From CBDVBD01 sp965372135 (lineage in GTDB: Bacteria; Electryoneota; RPQS01; CBDVBD01): DNA of 33,195 nucleotides. The position numbers and the translations under genes are program-made. The stretch lies in assembly GCA_965372135.1 (NCBI GenBank), contig CBDVBD010000018.1, positions 1-33,195 of the forward strand, given 5' to 3'. This document shows positions 9,082 to 16,365 of the stretch, piece after piece. Under the pieces are notes generated by a model. That model made no database searches. It was not told the DNA's origin and saw nothing but the letters and a program-made list of their open reading frames with translations. Each line of letters starts with the position of its first letter. The stretch's first letter is position 1.

Positions 9082-9504
9082 ATGGCTTCAGTGAACAAAG
9101 TAATCTTGATCGGAAATTTAGGCAAAGATCCCGAATTGAAATTTTTACCGTCTGGTGTGCCGATGGTAAAGTTCTCTATCGCCACCACTGAGCGATTCAA
9201 AGATTCTGAAGGGAACCAACAGGAAAAAACGGAATGGCACAACATCGTAATGTGGAAAAGACAGGCGGAAATTGCTAACGAGTATTTGAAGAAAGGCAGT
9301 CCGGTGTATATCGAAGGACGCTTACAAACAAGAAGTTGGGAGGATGAAAACGGGGTAAAGAAATATATGACTGAAGTTGTAGGGTTACAAATGCAGCTTT
9401 TAGGCAGGCGGGAAGACAGCGCCGCGGAAGGACCTCCTAATGATGTTCCCGAACCATCGGGCAAGAAAGAAACCCTGGAAGATGAGGACGATCTGCCATT
9501 CTAA
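9082..9504 (+). CDS. ssb: Single-stranded DNA-binding protein
   Basis: It coats single-stranded DNA during replication and repair. The 140-aa protein has an N-terminal OB fold (about 1-108; VNKVILIGNLGKDPELKF, FSIATTERFKD, TEWHNIVMW, YIEGRLQTRSW). A short disordered linker follows, then the acidic tail EDEDDLPF, which recruits partner proteins. An AGGAGG-type SD lies eight bases before the ATG. It is the last gene of the operon starting at 6073. Confidence 0.97.
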   Translation: MASVNKVILIGNLGKDPELKFLPSGVPMVKFSIATTERFKDSEGNQQEKTEWHNIVMWKRQAEIANEYLKKGSPVYIEGRLQTRSWEDENGVKKYMTEVVGLQMQLLGRREDSAAEGPPNDVPEPSGKKETLEDEDDLPF

Positions 9505-9746
9505 ATCCAAAACTCGAAGCTTTGAGAAAACATTAATGTAGCCGTCATATAGCATGATGAACTGTATACTGAAAACATTATACATAATGTGATGCACGTC
9601 ATGTATTTGTGTAGAAATTATCAGTATATTCTGTCATCATGGGTTATGCATAGCAAATAATTTGTGTTTATTGTTGGTTCATCTTGCATACGTTCTCAAT
9701 AACTAACGTTAATTATTGACTTTAATATGCAAAGCTAATTTTATCA
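9505..9746. other. AT-rich intergenic region after ssb
   Basis: No gene is seen. It holds a symmetrical inverted repeat at 9575-9590 (ACATTAT and ATAATGT around a 2-base centre) and an 8-base palindrome TAACGTTA near 9705. Either could be an operator, but neither matches a known site. No convincing terminator follows ssb. Confidence 0.4.
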
Positions 9747-9775
9747 TTGCATTTCGCACATAAATTCCGTATATT
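9747..9775 (+). promoter_or_regulatory. Promoter of the frameshifted T9SS cargo gene
   Basis: TTGCAT (9747-9752), 17 bases, TATATT (9770-9775) preceded by CCG. The predicted start near 9782 gives a leader of about 30 bases with AGAGGTGA before the ATG at 9812. Confidence 0.7.
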
Positions 9776-9811
9776 GGAATATCTTAATTATAGTGAAGAG
9801 GTGAAGTCACT

Positions 9812-10991
9812 ATGAAATTATACTCAAGTATGTCATTCGGACTGTCTGTCATTTTTTGCCTGCTTACTGTTTCTGGTGCTTTTGCCGGACCGATTGTTTC
9901 AAATAACGACATACAACCTGCCACAGAATTTTGCAACCCGAAAGAAACCGCCGGTCCGGAAGCTGCCATGATTCCCATGGGCGGTTCTCACTATTTCTTT
10001 GGGGAAACCGAGGAAGACCATTGTACGCTATGGATTACAGCCACCGGCGGTTTTGTAGATGTGACTGAAGCCGTTTTGGTTAATGCTGAGCCCCCCTGTA
10101 AACCATTTCCCGAGTCTACTTACATGACCCGCTACTTTGAACTATCGGGTCAACCTGAAAGCTTTTTCGATGTGCATTTCGGCTATTCCCAGGCTGATTA
10201 CGATGCGGCGTATTTGGGACTGTATGAAACACTGTTGCATGTTACCTGGTACGATGGTAATCCTGCTCTGTGTGATGGCGAATGGATTAAAGCTCTGCCA
10301 ACAATCGTGACAGACACCCCTGAAGGTGGGGCTGCGATGGTTACTTCCAATCATATGTCCCTGTGGTCTTTCTGGTGGGAAGTTAGACAATTTCCTCCCT
10401 GCCCGCCGGTATGGGTGGTTTCTTTCACTGCCACCGCGGGTGATCGATTTACATTGTTACAATGGATAACCGCCTGTGAGTTAAGCAATCAGGGATTCTA
10501 TATTGAACGCAGTACGAACGGTATAAATTGGACACGGATTAACACTCAAATTATCGAAGGCGCTGGTACCAGCCCCATGAGCAGTGAATACACCTACACA
10601 GATCAACATCTGAACAATGGTGTTCATTACACCTATCATCTGATCTATGTGCACAACAACGGAATGGAGTATATCAACGAGATGACAGCAGAAGTCACCC
10701 CGTCTTTCTTGGGTGAAGCTATCGTAATTACCGAATACAAACTCCACCAAAACTACCCCAATCCCTTTAATCCAGCCACCACCATCGTGTACGACGCCCG
10801 AGCCGTGCCAGGTGAGATTGGTGGTGTATAATATATTAGGAGAGGAAGTGACGACATTAGTAAATGAGGATCGGGACCCAGGACGACATGCTGCTTCCTT
10901 TAACGCCTCAGGACTCCCGTCGGGGATTTACTTCTACCGGATGCAAGTCGGCGATTTCACGGACATCAGGAAGATGATACTAATTCAATGA
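9812..10991 (+). pseudogene. Frameshifted secreted protein with T9SS type A sorting domain
   Basis: The frame from ATG 9812 encodes a signal peptide (cleavage near AFAGP), a roughly 165-aa domain with four Cys, a fibronectin-like stretch (LLQWITACELSNQGFYIERS) and the start of a T9SS sorting domain (LHQNYPNPFNPATTIVYD). It then stops at TAA 10829. The rest of the sorting domain continues in the +1-shifted frame (from about 10797: VRLVVYNILGEEV, GLPSGIYFYRMQV, ending at TGA 10989-10991). A single extra base near 10796 restores alignment with the paralogue at 12333, although a 2-base deletion fits nearly as well. Without the full sorting domain, secretion by T9SS should fail. Sequencing or assembly error remains possible. 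It is a shorter paralogue of the 12333 gene, lacking that protein's first 180 residues. Confidence 0.8.
10595..10731 (+). repeat. High-identity tract shared with 13560-13696
   Basis: By hand alignment, this 137-base segment differs from 13560-13696 at about 11 positions. It includes a 29-base identical run at its left end and a 50-base identical run at its right end (10682-10731 = 13647-13696). Identity is visibly lower on both sides. Confidence 0.75.
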
Positions 10992-11154
10992 CCAGTAATA
11001 ATTATAATGAAATGTGAAATGCACCGTTAATAACAAATATTCACATTTTTCTGAATAATATAGCATATTTTGCACAATAATAATACAATTGACCCTTGCG
11101 TAAACACCGAAAATCCGCACTGTTAATAATTTTTATATCTACGTAAAAAAACTC
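10992..11154. other. AT-rich intergenic region after the frameshifted gene
   Basis: No gene or clear terminator is visible. It leads into the promoter at 11155. Confidence 0.4.
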
Positions 11155-11183
11155 TTGACTTAATCAAAAAAAATATGTATGTT
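11155..11183 (+). promoter_or_regulatory. Promoter of the 11493-12333 gene pair
   Basis: TTGACT (11155-11160), 17 bases, TATGTT (11178-11183). The preceding AAAAAACTC is shared with the promoter at 15784. The predicted transcription start is near 11190. Confidence 0.6.
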
Positions 11184-11189
11184 TATCTA

Positions 11190-11492
11190 CCGATTGAGGG
11201 AACCAGATCGGACGAGAAGTAACACATTGTTATTGTACGGTTTCCGAGATCAACCGACCAAAGAAAAACCCGATGAAACATTCCCAGGTGGCAATAACCG
11301 GTCACTATAATGACGGGGGAACTTGTACGTAAACTGGGAAATATAGTTAGACGGGTAATACGATTAAGTGAGACGAGGTGTGGGGTTATAGTTTAAAAAC
11401 ATGGTTAAAAGGAAAGGCAGGTGGTGCTTGAAAATCTGTAACTTGAGAAAGTTTGTTAATTTTAAAATTAGTTACTTCGGGAGGAAGAAAAC
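11190..11492 (+). other. Long (about 300-base) predicted 5' leader
   Basis: This stretch lies between the predicted transcription start and the gene at 11493 and has no convincing ORF. It is more GC-rich than the sequence before it and contains short inverted repeats such as CCGAT/ATCGG (from 11199), CGGTT/AACCG (near 11239-11262) and GACC/GGTC. I do not recognise a known riboswitch. A GGGAGGAAG SD precedes the ATG. Confidence 0.4.
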
Positions 11493-12272
11493 ATGAGAAA
11501 GGCATTGTTAATTACAGCCTTAGTGTTGTGTGTTGCTTTCGCAGCTTACGCACTCGAATCCGGTCCGTCAAACACGGTAGGATTCATGAAAATGCAGAGA
11601 AACGGAATAGGATTCTTGAATGGTTTCTCGCCATTCATGTTATGGGCTGATTATTACCAGCCCGGTTACACTCCTACAACCAGCATTGACACCATCATTG
11701 GTGCGCAGGGTTCTGACGCCGATGAGATTTGGTCACAAACTCGTGGTCTGTCCGCAATATATTTTGGTGGCTTCTGGTACAACATTTACCCCCTGTACAA
11801 CACGGACGCATACTGGTGGTACCATTATCTGTATCCGGACACGGTGAATATAACCACCGCCGGTGAAGTCGTGACTACTGACATCCTTTATGGTCCAATT
11901 GCCCCCGGTTTCAACGCTTACGGTATTCCGATTGCACAGAACACCCTGTGTTCATCGCTGGATTTGGATGATATCATCCCCGATCCAGGTTACCTGGAAG
12001 TTTGGGATCAAATTCAGGGTATGAGCTACATTTACTTTTCACCTGCTTGGTTTCCGGATGGCAACATTTTACCCAGCTATCCGGCTTGGGTGTACAATCC
12101 TGGTGCTGTCGCCACTGGTCCTTGGACATACAGTCCTGGAGACGATCCCCTGGATGGATCCACTTCAGCAGTTCGTGTATCTCCAATTGCGCCTAAAACT
12201 CGTAGCGTTGATCGAGCAACCGCTCCGTCAAATACCAAAAATGCACCGACGCCGAACAGGCGGGTTCATTAA
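11493..12272 (+). CDS. Secreted hypothetical protein with two internal repeats
   Basis: A 259-aa protein whose function I do not recognise. Residues 1-20 are a signal peptide (ALLITALVLCVAFAAYA). The mature part opens with ESGPSNTVGFMKM and is rich in Tyr, Trp and Pro. It contains two related units: EIWSQTRGLSAIYFGGFWY (near residue 77) and EVWDQIQGMSYIYFSPAWF (near residue 169), each followed by a segment with VATGPW- or VVTTDI-like strands. The basic C-terminal tail (SPIAPKTRSVDRATAP to RRVH) lacks an NPFNP sorting signal. It is probably exported. The strong SD and 60-base gap to the T9SS cargo gene at 12333 suggest co-transcription. Confidence 0.75.
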   Translation: MRKALLITALVLCVAFAAYALESGPSNTVGFMKMQRNGIGFLNGFSPFMLWADYYQPGYTPTTSIDTIIGAQGSDADEIWSQTRGLSAIYFGGFWYNIYPLYNTDAYWWYHYLYPDTVNITTAGEVVTTDILYGPIAPGFNAYGIPIAQNTLCSSLDLDDIIPDPGYLEVWDQIQGMSYIYFSPAWFPDGNILPSYPAWVYNPGAVATGPWTYSPGDDPLDGSTSAVRVSPIAPKTRSVDRATAPSNTKNAPTPNRRVH

Positions 12273-12332
12273 TAATAGTTAGAAAATACATGTTAAACAA
12301 AAGACAATTCGTGTGAAAAAGGAGGAGTCCTG

Positions 12333-13958
12333 ATGAAAACCTTGAAATTAACCGTAGCTATTAGCGTTATTCTGCTGTTAGCTGCTGGACAACTATTTGC
12401 ACAGCCTGCCAGTGTGGCATTTCGTACCGGCGCCTTGGGCGGGTCGTGGTGTCCAATTCTGGATGAAAATTTAGCCCCGCTGCAAGTGGGTGACTACATT
12501 GGCATCTATTTGGCTGGTCCGAATGGTGTGGTTGATGATCCTGATGAAATAACACATGGACCCGGTGGAGATGATGTTCAGCCAACCGGTAACAACATTG
12601 ATGCTTTAATCATGCAGATAGAGATGGGCGGGATGGTTGCCCTGGGTAATTTATTCTCCGCCAATCCTCAGCTGATTATCGAGCCGGTGACCAGCCCCAT
12701 CCCGGAACCGCTTGTGAATATCGGTGATGCCATGTTTTTGCGGGCTTTCAACGATGCAAGCCCTGCAGCAGCTTCTCATTACATTCCCATGGTTGAAGTG
12801 AACGGCTCTGCAGCGACAACGTACACTTGCCTTGCCTCCGGTCCTTATGTTGTGATCGTATGTTTTGGTCCAGCCATTCCCTTTGTTAGTGTTTGTATGC
12901 CTCAGGAAGCTGCTGGTCCGGAAGCTGCCATGATTGACAGTGGCACTGTTCACTATTTCTTTGGTGAGACCGCAGGTAGCCACTGCACCCTGTGGATTGA
13001 AGCCACCGGCGGTGCGGTGAATGTTACAGAGGCGGTTGTGGTTGATGCCGAGCCCCCCTGCCAGCCGTTTCCAAGCACCAACTACTTGACTCGTTACTAT
13101 GAACTGAATGGTGTGCCGGACAGCTTTTTCGATGTGTACTTCGGATATCGCCAGGATGAATATGATGCGTCGGGTTTTGGTGTCGGTCAAGAAACGATGA
13201 TGCATGTTGCTTGGTATGATGGTAGTGTTGTCCTGTGTGATGGTGAATGGGTAAAGACCTATCCGATTCCTGCGTTGATCACCACCAACCCTCAAGGTGG
13301 TTATGCTCAGGTGACCACGGATCATATGTCCCTGTGGTCATTCGGTTGGGATGGCGACAGCACCCAGTTGCCTGTGAACCTGGTTTCCTTTGAAGCTTTG
13401 GCTGGTGACCGTTCCGCGGTGTTGAACTGGTCAACCGCTTCCGAACAGAACAACGCCGGTTTTCACATCGAACGCAGCACCAACGGCGTGGACTTCATGC
13501 GTGTCACCAATCAGATGATTGAAGGCGCCATGAACAGCTCGACCACTTCTGAGTACACTTACACAGATCAACATCTGAACAATGGTGTGCATTACACCTA
13601 CCGTCTGATCGATGTGGACATCAACGGTACTGAGTATGTCAACGACATGACAGCAGAAGTCACCCCGTCTTTCTTGGGTGAAGCTATCGTAATTACAGAG
13701 TACAAGCTGCACCAGAACTATCCGAACCCCTTCAACCCCACCACCAACCTCATTTATGACGTGTTGGATCAGGGTATGGTGACCTTGAAGGTGTACAACA
13801 TAATGGGTCAGGAAGTTGCCCAGTTGGTTAACCAACCGCGGGAAAACGGTCGTTATGCCGTTGCCTTCGACGCCACTGGCTTGTCTTCCGGTATCTATTT
13901 CTACACCGTAAAGGTTAACAATTTCACTGACACCAAGAAAATGCTTCTGGTTCAGTAA
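12333..13958 (+). CDS. Secreted four-Cys-domain protein with T9SS type A sorting domain
   Basis: 541 aa. The signal peptide ends near LFAQPA. Residues about 24-185 form a unique N-terminal domain (GALGGSWCPI, VGDYIGIYLAGPNG). Residues about 187-345 form the domain shared with the 9812 gene, with conserved Cys in CMPQEAAGPEAAM, SHCTLW, PPCQPF and VLCDGEW. A fibronectin-like module follows (LPVNLVSFEALAGD, LNWSTASEQNNAGFHIERS). The last about 80 residues are a T9SS type A sorting domain (LHQNYPNPFNPTT, VYNIMGQEVAQLVN, SGIYFYTVKV, KKMLLVQ). It is expected to cross the outer membrane by T9SS and be anchored or released; the ligand or activity is unknown. An AGGAGG SD lies upstream and an intrinsic terminator follows at 13982. 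Confidence 0.9.
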   Translation: MKTLKLTVAISVILLLAAGQLFAQPASVAFRTGALGGSWCPILDENLAPLQVGDYIGIYLAGPNGVVDDPDEITHGPGGDDVQPTGNNIDALIMQIEMGGMVALGNLFSANPQLIIEPVTSPIPEPLVNIGDAMFLRAFNDASPAAASHYIPMVEVNGSAATTYTCLASGPYVVIVCFGPAIPFVSVCMPQEAAGPEAAMIDSGTVHYFFGETAGSHCTLWIEATGGAVNVTEAVVVDAEPPCQPFPSTNYLTRYYELNGVPDSFFDVYFGYRQDEYDASGFGVGQETMMHVAWYDGSVVLCDGEWVKTYPIPALITTNPQGGYAQVTTDHMSLWSFGWDGDSTQLPVNLVSFEALAGDRSAVLNWSTASEQNNAGFHIERSTNGVDFMRVTNQMIEGAMNSSTTSEYTYTDQHLNNGVHYTYRLIDVDINGTEYVNDMTAEVTPSFLGEAIVITEYKLHQNYPNPFNPTTNLIYDVLDQGMVTLKVYNIMGQEVAQLVNQPRENGRYAVAFDATGLSSGIYFYTVKVNNFTDTKKMLLVQ

Positions 13959-13981
13959 TTGTTAGTTCATGACTAATCATT

Positions 13982-14014
13982 AGGCGGAACCGATGTTTTT
14001 CGGTTCCGCCTTTT
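13982..14014 (+). terminator. Intrinsic terminator after the 12333 gene
   Basis: A perfect 12-bp stem, AGGCGGAACCGA (13982-13993) with TCGGTTCCGCCT (14000-14011), a 6-base loop, then a T run. The remaining bases to 14245 hold no supported gene and no recognisable promoter. Confidence 0.9.
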
Positions 14015-14245
14015 ATTATAACGTTCTACCTGTTCTTTCTCAATGAGTTCAGGAAACCGGTTTAAAGAACAATGGTTGGCTGTCGATAAAGAAGATAGCG
14101 GGAACTTTTTTTCTCAAAGGACGTTTAACTTTAAGAATACTCTATACCGTAGTAGCCTTCTGGATGGTGTTTTTGTCCTTAACTTTATAAGTATCAGGAA
14201 AATAACCGCTGATAAAATTTGGTTACTCTTCATTAAAGGTTGATT

Positions 14246-15355
14246 ATGAGCAGGCATTTTCGGTTCGAATGGTTGTTAGGGCTGGTGATGGGCAGCCTGA
14301 TGCTTTTCGGGATGCTGGGTTGTGAGCTTGGCACCCCCAGTGGAACACTACAAGTTTTCTATTCGGGAAATTTAACCGGCAATTTGGAACCGTGCGGGTG
14401 AAAGGTCAAGAAAGGTGGGATGGCCCGGCGGGCTTCCTTTATTGCCGACTTAAAAGATAACAAGGCTCATGTACTGATCGCCGATGCCGGTGGATTTACC
14501 GATTATAATCCAAGAACGGGTGAAGAGAAAACTTCCTGCATGCTGCAGTGTTTTTCCCGAATTGGATACGAGGTGGTTGGGATTAGTGACAAGGATTTCC
14601 GGCACGGACTCGAGTTTCTGGTCGAAATGGCGAACAAGCATGGGTTGACTTTTGTCTCTTCCAATTTGTATTATGAGGACAGTAATCAACCGATATTCGA
14701 GCAGTATAAAATTATCAAACAGGCTGGGATCAAAGTGGGGGTGTTTGGATTGACCGATGAGATGTTCTGGCGGAATAAGGCATATGTCGACACTATGGGG
14801 ATCGAAATCCGTTCCTACCGTGATGTATGCGCCGAAATGGTGAAGAAACTGCGATCGAAGGTACATTACTTGGTTCTGTTGACGGATTTGCGGCAGAAAT
14901 CGCTGGACACGTTGATTGTGCATAATCCGGGAATTGACTTCGTGATGACCACCGGAACCTATACAACCGGAACACGGCGGTTGGATGTATCGCCTACTCT
15001 GATCGTAGGAACCGGGAACCGTGGGCAAAGCGGAGCAATGGTGGAAATCCCCTTTGATCCACAGAATCCGGATACCGTCGTTTTCCACGAAGTACAACGG
15101 CAGTTAACTGATGCGGTGGGAGTGGATTCATTGTTAGCGGATTTGATTACTGAATGCGCACCGAAACCACCCCAGAAGGAAAAAGCACACCGACCGCGTG
15201 GAAAGGACACCGCGTTGATAGGAAAAGATAAATCTAAAGCATCGGATATTAAAGAAAAGAAGCCGATTCGCAAATCCCCCTATCCAAGTCCTGGACAGCA
15301 TGCCCCTCAGAATGAAATCAATAGCGATCAACCTAAGACTCAAACCGGCGGATAA
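14246..15355 (+). CDS. UshA-like lipoprotein with in-frame TGA, candidate selenoprotein
   Basis: The frame from ATG 14246 (AAAGG six bases upstream) reads through one TGA at 14399-14401 (codon 52) to TAA at 15355, 369 residues counting the TGA. The N-terminus is lipoprotein-like: a hydrophobic stretch, then MLG-Cys26. Homology-like sequence spans the TGA: FYSGNLTGNLEPCG, TGA, KVKKGGMARRASF. Later parts resemble the UshA/5'-nucleotidase metallophosphoesterase fold (IADAGGFTD, FVSSNLYYED, KVGVFGLTD, VHYLVLLTDLRQKSLD). However, the usual metal-ligand motifs (NDxH, GD, GNHE) are not intact. The C-terminus is a Lys/Pro-rich, probably disordered tail. The TGA would place selenocysteine in a Cys-Gly-Sec pair. 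The alternative is a nonsense mutation, with translation restarting at ATG 14420, which would lose the signal peptide. Confidence 0.75.
14411..14440 (+). promoter_or_regulatory. Possible bacterial SECIS-like hairpin
   Basis: Downstream of the TGA, AAAGG (14411-14415) can pair with CCTTT (14436-14440), and GCCC (14423-14426) with GGGC (14430-14433). The apical loop GGC begins 25 bases after the TGA and has G in first position. Spacing and loop G agree with general bacterial SECIS rules. The internal loop is asymmetric, and I could not calculate folding energy. Confidence 0.45.
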
Positions 15356-15411
15356 GGGATTGCCCTTCAGCGCCTTAGTCCCACTATAAGCACAAATCTC
15401 AATCAAGTACT

Positions 15412-15459
15412 ACCTCTCTTCTCATCTAATGATTTTTTTACGTGAAGAGAGGTTTTTTT
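15412..15459 (+). terminator. Intrinsic terminator after the UshA-like gene
   Basis: ACCTCTCTTC (15412-15421) pairs perfectly with GAAGAGAGGT (15444-15453), followed by six more T. The 22-base loop contains a small nested hairpin (TCAT/ATGA). Confidence 0.75.
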
Positions 15460-15783
15460 CTCATGATATATTCGCTTAAAACGATGACTGTGCGACTGTG
15501 ATGCATTTCCTGGATGGACCGGTTGCGCATTCCATTCCCAATGCTCTTTTCTATCAAGCTCCGTTCCCTTACTGCATCCAGTGGGATAACCACTCTCTGA
15601 ATGGTGGAGTTGAAGGTGAGCGCCCTCCGGGATCTAAAGAAAATGGTGGTTCTAAAATAGCAACATTAGACTATAATGTGCCAGAAAATCGGCAGTAACA
15701 TGCCGGTTCCGCTTTTTATGCGATTGTTTATAAAATATGGTATTTCTATACGCTTAATTTTTTTCAAGGAGTGGAAAAAACTC
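15460..15783. other. Intergenic region without a supported gene
   Basis: A 66-codon frame at 15498-15698 has no SD and no recognisable similarity. A small hairpin CGGCA/TGCCG (15690-15705) followed by GTTCCGCTTTTT may be a weak or decayed terminator. Confidence 0.35.
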
Positions 15784-15812
15784 TTGACTCTTGGTAAATT
15801 TTTTCGTATATT
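15784..15812 (+). promoter_or_regulatory. Promoter of the small membrane protein gene
   Basis: TTGACT (15784-15789), 17 bases, TATATT (15807-15812) preceded by TCG and followed by TG. The leader of about 90 bases contains competing stems (GTAAAG/CTTTAC, CCCTA/TAGGG, TATTCC/GGAATA). Confidence 0.7.
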
Positions 15813-15907
15813 TGGTTAAGTAAAGTCATAATAGTAACCCTATTTTCTATATTCCTTTACCAAAGTAGGGACATAAGGAATAGGAGAAAATGGACTTAGG
15901 ATAGTAC

Positions 15908-16144
15908 ATGATGCATGTGAAGTTCTATGCGATTTCAATACTATTTCTGATTGCTGTAGGTACTTGTTTTATCCTGATAGCAATGGGGCATGGAACGGAT
16001 CAGGGAATCGCAGCGGATACGCTGCCGAACAGCGACCTGGATGGTATTCAAATAACCCCTGATCGTAATGCAGAGATAGAGGTACAAACAGAGGGGGAAA
16101 TCAACACAAACATGGGAGCAAAGACAGGGAAATCCGGAGGATAA
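15908..16144 (+). CDS. Small secreted or membrane-anchored hypothetical protein
   Basis: A 78-aa protein with no recognised family. Residues about 5-27 form one hydrophobic segment (ISILFLIAVGTCFILIAM), a signal peptide or anchor. The remainder is acidic and polar (TLPNSDLDGIQITPDRNAEIEVQTEGE) and probably lies outside the membrane. A strong promoter lies 96 bases upstream. The best SD (AGGAG) precedes an in-frame ATG at 15890, but that frame hits TAG at 15902 after four codons, so I use ATG 15908 (or 15911). Confidence 0.55.
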   Translation: MMHVKFYAISILFLIAVGTCFILIAMGHGTDQGIAADTLPNSDLDGIQITPDRNAEIEVQTEGEINTNMGAKTGKSGG

Positions 16145-16221
16145 CTGCCCGAGGAGTGTTGATAGGGTAATTATAATAGAATTAGCTAATCGTATTATTT
16201 TACAAACTCGAAATATACCAC

Positions 16222-16250
16222 TTGCATTTATGAGTAGATTTTCGTACATT
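16222..16250 (+). promoter_or_regulatory. Promoter of the GEVED/T9SS cargo gene
   Basis: TTGCAT (16222-16227), 17 bases, TACATT (16245-16250) preceded by TCG. The predicted start near 16257 gives a leader of about 110 bases ending in GGGAGGGT. Confidence 0.6.
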
Positions 16251-16365
16251 GCAAAACCACCCATATTTTAGATGATCTTGCTGTTTATTTACATATAATA
16301 GAAGAAAATTAGTTGAAGAAGTGAGAAGATAGTGATTAACTGTAGAAAGGGAGGGTAGAATCAAC

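Noticed and set aside
14043..14243. 66-codon ORF between the terminator and the UshA-like gene
   Set aside because: No SD, no recognisable similarity, and composition like the surrounding spacer.
14420..15355. Reading the UshA-like gene as starting at ATG 14420
   Set aside because: This removes the signal peptide, lipobox and first core strand, and there is no SD matching this ATG in a separate leader. The upstream in-phase frame is clearly coding.
15498..15698. 66-codon ORF in the 15356-15907 gap
   Set aside because: GTG start without SD, no domain or signal peptide seen; could be a remnant, but not supportable.
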